Shown here: in pieces, positions 6,133-8,857 of the stretch | Position numbering within the stretch: the first letter of the stretch is position 1 | Layout: every line of letters begins with the position of its first letter | NCBI GenBank assembly: GCA_045122895.1 | Contig: JBGVIE010000061.1 | Coordinates: forward strand, 1 to 8,857 | Direction of reading: 5' to 3' | From: RGIG1934 sp045122895 | Lineage (GTDB): Bacteria > Bacillota > Clostridia > Lachnospirales > Lachnospiraceae | Length of the DNA stretch: 8,857 bases | Notes under the pieces: generated by a model | Database searches by the model: none | What the model saw: the letters and a program-made list of their open reading frames with translations, nothing else | What the model was told of the DNA's origin: nothing | Translations under genes and position numbers: made by a program

Positions 6133-7737
6133 ATGGCAAACATCGATTTAACTAAGTATGGTATCACAGGTACTACAGAGGTAGTTTACAACCCTTCTTA
6201 CGACGTATTATTCGAAGAAGAGACAAAGCCAGAACTTGAAGGCTATGAAAGAGGACAGGTAACAGAACTTGGTGCTGTTAACGTTATGACAGGTATCTAT
6301 ACAGGTCGTTCACCAAAAGACAAGTATATCGTTATGGATGAGAATTCAAAGGATACAGTTTGGTGGACATCTGATGAATATAAGAATGACAACCACCCAA
6401 TGACAGAAGAGACATGGGCAACAGTTAAGGATATTGCTAAGAAGGCACTCTCTAACAAGAGACTTTTCGTAGTAGATGCTTTCTGTGGTGCAAACGCTGA
6501 CACACGTATGGCAGTTCGTTTCATCGTAGAAGTTGCTTGGCAGGCACATTTCGTAAAGAATATGTTCATCCAGCCAACAGAAGAAGAGCTTGCTAACTTT
6601 GAGCCAGACTTCATCGTATACAATGCTTCAAAGGCAAAGGTTGACAACTATGCAGAATTAGGACTTAACTCTGAGACTTGTGTAGCATTCAACATCACAA
6701 GCCGTGAACAGGTTATCATCAACACATGGTACGGCGGAGAAATGAAGAAGGGTATGTTCTCAATGATGAACTACTACCTTCCACTTGATGGAATGGCTTC
6801 AATGCACTGTTCAGCAAACACAGACTTAAATGGAGAAAATACAGCAGTATTCTTCGGTCTTTCAGGAACAGGTAAGACAACACTTTCAACAGATCCTAAG
6901 AGACTTCTTATCGGTGATGACGAACACGGATGGGATGACAACGGAGTATTCAACTTCGAAGGTGGATGCTACGCTAAGGTTATCGGTCTTGATAAAGAAT
7001 CTGAGCCAGATATCTTCAATGCTATTAAGAGAAATGCTCTTCTTGAGAATGTAACAGTAGCAGAAGATGGAACAATTGATTTTGATGATAAGAGTGTAAC
7101 AGAGAATACACGTGTATCTTACCCAATTGATCATATTGATAACATTGTTAAGCCTATATCATCAGCACCAGCTGCAAAGAACGTAATCTTCCTTTCAGCA
7201 GATGCATTTGGAGTACTTCCTCCGGTATCTATTCTTACACCGGAACAGACACAGTACTACTTCCTTTCAGGATTTACAGCTAAGCTTGCCGGTACAGAAA
7301 GAGGAATTACAGAGCCTACACCTACATTCTCAGCATGTTTCGGACAGGCATTCTTAGAGCTTCATCCAACAAAGTATGCTGAAGAGCTTGTTAAGAAGAT
7401 GGAAAAGAGTGGAGCTAAGGCTTACCTCGTAAATACAGGATGGAATGGAACCGGAAAGAGAATCACAATTAAGGATACAAGAGGTATCATCGATGCTATC
7501 CTTAACGGAGATATCAACAATGCTCCAACAAAGACAATTCCAATGTTCAACTTTGAAGTACCAACAGAGCTTCCAGGTGTTGACACAGGTATTCTTGATC
7601 CTCGTGACACATACGCTGATGCTTCAGAATGGGAAGCAAAGGCTAAGGATCTTGCTGAAAGATTTACAAAGAACTTTGTTAAGTACACAGGTAACGATGC
7701 TGGTAAGGCATTAGTTGCAGCTGGACCACAGTTATAA
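6133..7737 (+). CDS. pckA: Phosphoenolpyruvate carboxykinase (ATP)
   Basis: The cytoplasmic enzyme that interconverts oxaloacetate + ATP and PEP + CO2 + ADP. In fermentative anaerobes it often runs toward oxaloacetate, feeding C4 acids and succinate. The 534-residue length is normal. Seen: T-G-R59-S-P-K-D-K (substrate arginine), N-T-W-Y-G-G-E-M-K-K-G-M-F-S-M-M-N (metal/PEP site lysine), S-M-H-C-S-A-N (metal histidine), the P-loop G242-L-S-G-T-G-K248-T-T and the signature L-L-I-G-D-D-E-H-G-W with its metal aspartate. No key residue is missing. The ATG at 6133 is chosen over the TTG at 6127 because the protein then starts M-A-N-I-D; GAGGT at 6119-6123 gives a rather long spacing. Codon choice (many AAC, TTC, ATC, GGT, CGT) differs from the neighbouring genes and fits strong expression. 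It is monocistronic, with its own promoter and terminator. Confidence 0.97.
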   Translation: MANIDLTKYGITGTTEVVYNPSYDVLFEEETKPELEGYERGQVTELGAVNVMTGIYTGRSPKDKYIVMDENSKDTVWWTSDEYKNDNHPMTEETWATVKDIAKKALSNKRLFVVDAFCGANADTRMAVRFIVEVAWQAHFVKNMFIQPTEEELANFEPDFIVYNASKAKVDNYAELGLNSETCVAFNITSREQVIINTWYGGEMKKGMFSMMNYYLPLDGMASMHCSANTDLNGENTAVFFGLSGTGKTTLSTDPKRLLIGDDEHGWDDNGVFNFEGGCYAKVIGLDKESEPDIFNAIKRNALLENVTVAEDGTIDFDDKSVTENTRVSYPIDHIDNIVKPISSAPAAKNVIFLSADAFGVLPPVSILTPEQTQYYFLSGFTAKLAGTERGITEPTPTFSACFGQAFLELHPTKYAEELVKKMEKSGAKAYLVNTGWNGTGKRITIKDTRGIIDAILNGDINNAPTKTIPMFNFEVPTELPGVDTGILDPRDTYADASEWEAKAKDLAERFTKNFVKYTGNDAGKALVAAGPQL

Positions 7738-7820
7738 GAAATAGCATAGATATGCTCAGGGGTACAAGCTTAAGTACTCTACAAGTAAAACATTATACTT
7801 AACTTGGTCTAATGTGGAAA
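7738..7820 (+). other. AT-rich 3' untranslated stretch with small hairpins
   Basis: This is the first part of the 305-base gap between pckA and the next gene. I see no coding potential. Small inverted repeats are present: AGCAT/ATGCT (7743-7747 with 7752-7756, four-base loop), GTAC/GTAC (7762-7765 with 7774-7777), and a weak CAAGT/ACTTG pair (7782-7786 with 7802-7806). None has a T-tract. They may only shape the 3' end of the pckA mRNA. Confidence 0.3.
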
Positions 7821-7895
7821 AAATGACAACTAAATAATATGAAACTGTTCAGAGTCAGGCAGATTTTTCCGGCCTGCTCTGAACCAGTGTCATTT
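7821..7895 (+). other. Long interrupted hairpin in the pckA 3' untranslated region
   Basis: Three nested pairings stack into one structure: AAATGACA (7821-7828) with TGTCATTT (7888-7895), GTTCAGAG (7847-7854) with CTCTGAAC (7877-7884), and CAGGC (7856-7860) with GCCTG (7872-7876), closing an 11-base loop. The left side has an 18-base unpaired insert and a one-base bulge; the right side is almost continuous. The G/C-rich core stands out from its A/T-rich surroundings. It has no T-tract and is followed after 4 bases by a separate true terminator. It could stabilise the mRNA 3' end, be a small RNA, or be a short dispersed repeat. The pairing is seen directly; the role is unknown. Confidence 0.4.
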
Positions 7896-7899
7896 ACTT

Positions 7900-7938
7900 A
7901 AGAGAATTCCTGACAAAATAGAGAATTCTCTTTTTTTT
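7900..7938 (+). terminator. Rho-independent terminator of pckA
   Basis: A perfect 10-base stem, AAGAGAATTC (7900-7909) with GAATTCTCTT (7923-7932), encloses a 13-base loop and continues into an eight-T run (7931-7938). It is the strongest terminator in the window and separates pckA from the right-hand module. Confidence 0.9.
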
Positions 7939-7992
7939 ACCAGTAACTCAAAATTCACTTCACAATACGTTAAATTTGTGTCAGTAATCTCA

Positions 7993-8021
7993 TTGACATA
8001 TGATAGCATATATGCTATCAT
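7993..8021 (+). promoter_or_regulatory. Promoter of the Xre-regulated module
   Basis: TTGACA (7993-7998) and TATCAT (8016-8021) are 17 bases apart, with a start expected near 8028, only about 15 bases before the ATG. AGAGGTG lies just upstream of the ATG. The spacer and -10 box are wholly occupied by a perfect palindrome. Confidence 0.75.
8000..8021. repeat. Perfect 22-base palindrome, candidate Xre operator
   Basis: ATGATAGCATA is followed immediately by its exact reverse complement TATGCTATCAT, with no spacer. The palindrome begins two bases after the -35 box and ends exactly at the end of the -10 box, so a bound dimer would exclude RNA polymerase. This geometry is typical of autoregulation by a small helix-turn-helix protein such as the one encoded 22 bases downstream. 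Binding is inferred. Confidence 0.7.
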
Positions 8022-8042
8022 TCGTTTGAAAGAGGTGATATT

Positions 8043-8609
8043 ATGAATGGTTATAGAATAGTTGATGAATTGGCTGATAAACGCAGAAGTTTAAAAATAT
8101 CTCAGCGTGAGCTGGCTAAACGATGCAATATGCCTCAATCTACAATTGCAAGAATAGAAACATATCAGATTTCACCTCAGCTTGAAACTATATCCGTCAT
8201 TTCAGAAAAGCTCAACTGTAATATTGTGCTTGAAGATAAGCTGAAAAGCAAATGGGACGGTTGTAAGATTTCGGTTTACTGGAAAGATGAAATGACTGCT
8301 GTTGTGAATATCAAAAACAACGAAGTGTTTATCAAGAAGTTTACTGACGTTCCGATTAAACAATTTTTTCTTGCTTTTGACAAAATTGATATTGCAAAAC
8401 TCGGTGAGCTGTTGGAAACACGCTGTTGGGAGCGTGGGCGCACCGATATAAAGGAATTGCTTAATAAAATAGGGCTTGATGAGTATGAGCCTATTGAAAT
8501 CGTTAAAAGAACCTTTGGCGTAAGCTACAACGACTCTATCTGGTTTAAATTTGGCGACAACAATATCACTTGGAAAAAGCTTTGCCCTAAAGGAGAAAAA
8601 TATGTTTGA
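8043..8609 (+). CDS. Xre-type helix-turn-helix protein with C-terminal HipA-N/HipS-like extension
   Basis: A 188-residue two-part protein. Residues 6-63 are a Cro/C1-type helix-turn-helix: L-K-I-S-Q-R-E-L-A-K-R-C-N-M (17-30), recognition helix P-Q-S-T-I-A-R-I-E (31-39), then L-E-T-I-S-V-I-S-E-K-L-N. Residues 73-180 are not a standard antitoxin tail. A strand-rich part (I-S-V-Y-W-K-D-E and N-N-E-V-F-I-K-K-F, 76-100) is followed by R-C-W-E-R-G-R (127-133), L-L-N-K-I-G-L-D-E-Y-E-P (139-150) and F-G-V-S-Y-N-D-S-I-W-F-K-F (158-170). The strand part is reminiscent of the N-terminal subdomain of HipA kinases, which HipS forms on its own in HipBST; this is a weak resemblance, not a firm assignment. 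AGAGGTG precedes the ATG at good spacing. The gene is probably autoregulated through the upstream palindrome and is translationally linked to the next gene by an 8-base overlap. Confidence 0.7.
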   Translation: MNGYRIVDELADKRRSLKISQRELAKRCNMPQSTIARIETYQISPQLETISVISEKLNCNIVLEDKLKSKWDGCKISVYWKDEMTAVVNIKNNEVFIKKFTDVPIKQFFLAFDKIDIAKLGELLETRCWERGRTDIKELLNKIGLDEYEPIEIVKRTFGVSYNDSIWFKFGDNNITWKKLCPKGEKYV

Positions 8610-8857
8610 CATAACATTAAGCAACGATTTGACAGTAAATATTGATGGAACAAGTGAAGGCACGCAAACGAAATTCTATGACAAGGGATACTGGTATAAA
8701 ACTGATACTTTTGAAGAAGGAATCGTAGAATACCTTGTTTCAAAACTCCTCACATTCAGCACTCTTACGAAGAAAAGCTATGTTGTTTATGAATACGGAA
8801 AGATAAACGGCAAAAGTGGTTGCAGAAGCAAGGATTTTCTTAAACCGGGTTATGAAT
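8602..8857 (+). CDS. Possible HipA/CtkA-like kinase, N-terminal fragment (runs off the window)
   Basis: An open frame starts at ATG 8602, inside the last codons of the preceding gene, with AAAGGAG 6 bases upstream, and is still open at the right edge (85 residues seen). It begins M-F-D-I-T-L-S and contains G-Y-W-Y-K-T-D-T-F (about 29-37), E-E-G-I-V-E-Y-L-V-S-K-L-L (38-50) and G-K-S-G-C-R-S-K-D-F-L (about 70-80). The K-x-D followed by E-G-(I/L)-x-E-Y-L-x-S-K-L-L pattern and the later C-x-S-K-x-F-L recall the start of compact HipA-like Ser/Thr kinases found in Firmicutes. The catalytic and metal-binding motifs of such kinases would lie beyond the window, so activity cannot be judged. The overlap and Xre neighbour support a toxin-antitoxin-type operon. 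The family call is moderate at best. Confidence 0.6.
   Translation, partial: MFDITLSNDLTVNIDGTSEGTQTKFYDKGYWYKTDTFEEGIVEYLVSKLLTFSTLTKKSYVVYEYGKINGKSGCRSKDFLKPGYE

Noticed and set aside
8202..8743. Minus-strand open frames opposite the Xre gene and its partner
   Set aside because: They are antisense to two plus-strand genes with good ribosome binding sites and recognisable motifs, and show no features of their own.

Overview
The window looks like a chromosomal segment of a low-GC Gram-positive anaerobe, most likely a clostridium of the Lachnospiraceae type. The grounds are A/T-rich codon use, strong AGGAGG-type ribosome binding sites, sigma-A-type promoters (TTGACA/TATAAT-like, 17-base spacers), U-tailed hairpin terminators, a PadR regulator paired with a small membrane protein, and an ATP-type PEP carboxykinase. 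No rRNA, tRNA, CRISPR array or insertion sequence was seen. Family assignments come from reading motifs, not from database searches.

Layout. Positions 1-353 hold the C-terminal end of a FtsX/MacB-type ABC permease, closed by a terminator. A promoter carrying two 18-base direct repeats then drives padR (468-791), a four-helix membrane protein (794-1459) and surE (1486-2202), all tightly spaced on the plus strand. Next is a decapitated biotin synthase (2279-2899) that has lost its radical-SAM N-terminal half. Its terminator hairpin is interleaved with the promoter of alanine racemase alr (2948-4123). Alr is followed after 18 bases by a thioredoxin-reductase-like flavoprotein (4142-4999) that keeps the CxxC and FAD motifs but lacks both NADPH motifs. 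That gene collides tail to tail, with a 4-base overlap, with a minus-strand D-2-hydroxyacid dehydrogenase (4996-5958).

The 174-base divergent region 5959-6132 holds one promoter for the dehydrogenase and one for pckA (6133-7737). A 7-base-arm dyad lies over the dehydrogenase -10. pckA uses many C-ending codons, as expected of a highly expressed gene. It is followed by about 300 non-coding bases with a long interrupted hairpin and a strong terminator.

The right edge (7993-8857) is a self-contained accessory module. Its promoter has a perfect 22-base palindrome filling the -35/-10 interval. A 188-residue protein with an N-terminal Xre helix-turn-helix and an unusual C-terminal extension follows. 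A second gene overlaps it by 8 bases and runs off the window; it resembles the start of a HipA/CtkA-like kinase. The architecture suggests a toxin-antitoxin-type unit related to HipBA/HipBST, with the partner subdomain fused to the DNA-binding protein. This is the most promising unusual system here.

The core genes cover cell-wall precursor supply (Alr), redox (TrxR-like, hydroxyacid dehydrogenase), C3/C4 metabolism (PckA) and nucleotide salvage (SurE). They do not form a single pathway. The truncated bioB suggests possible loss of biotin synthesis at this locus.
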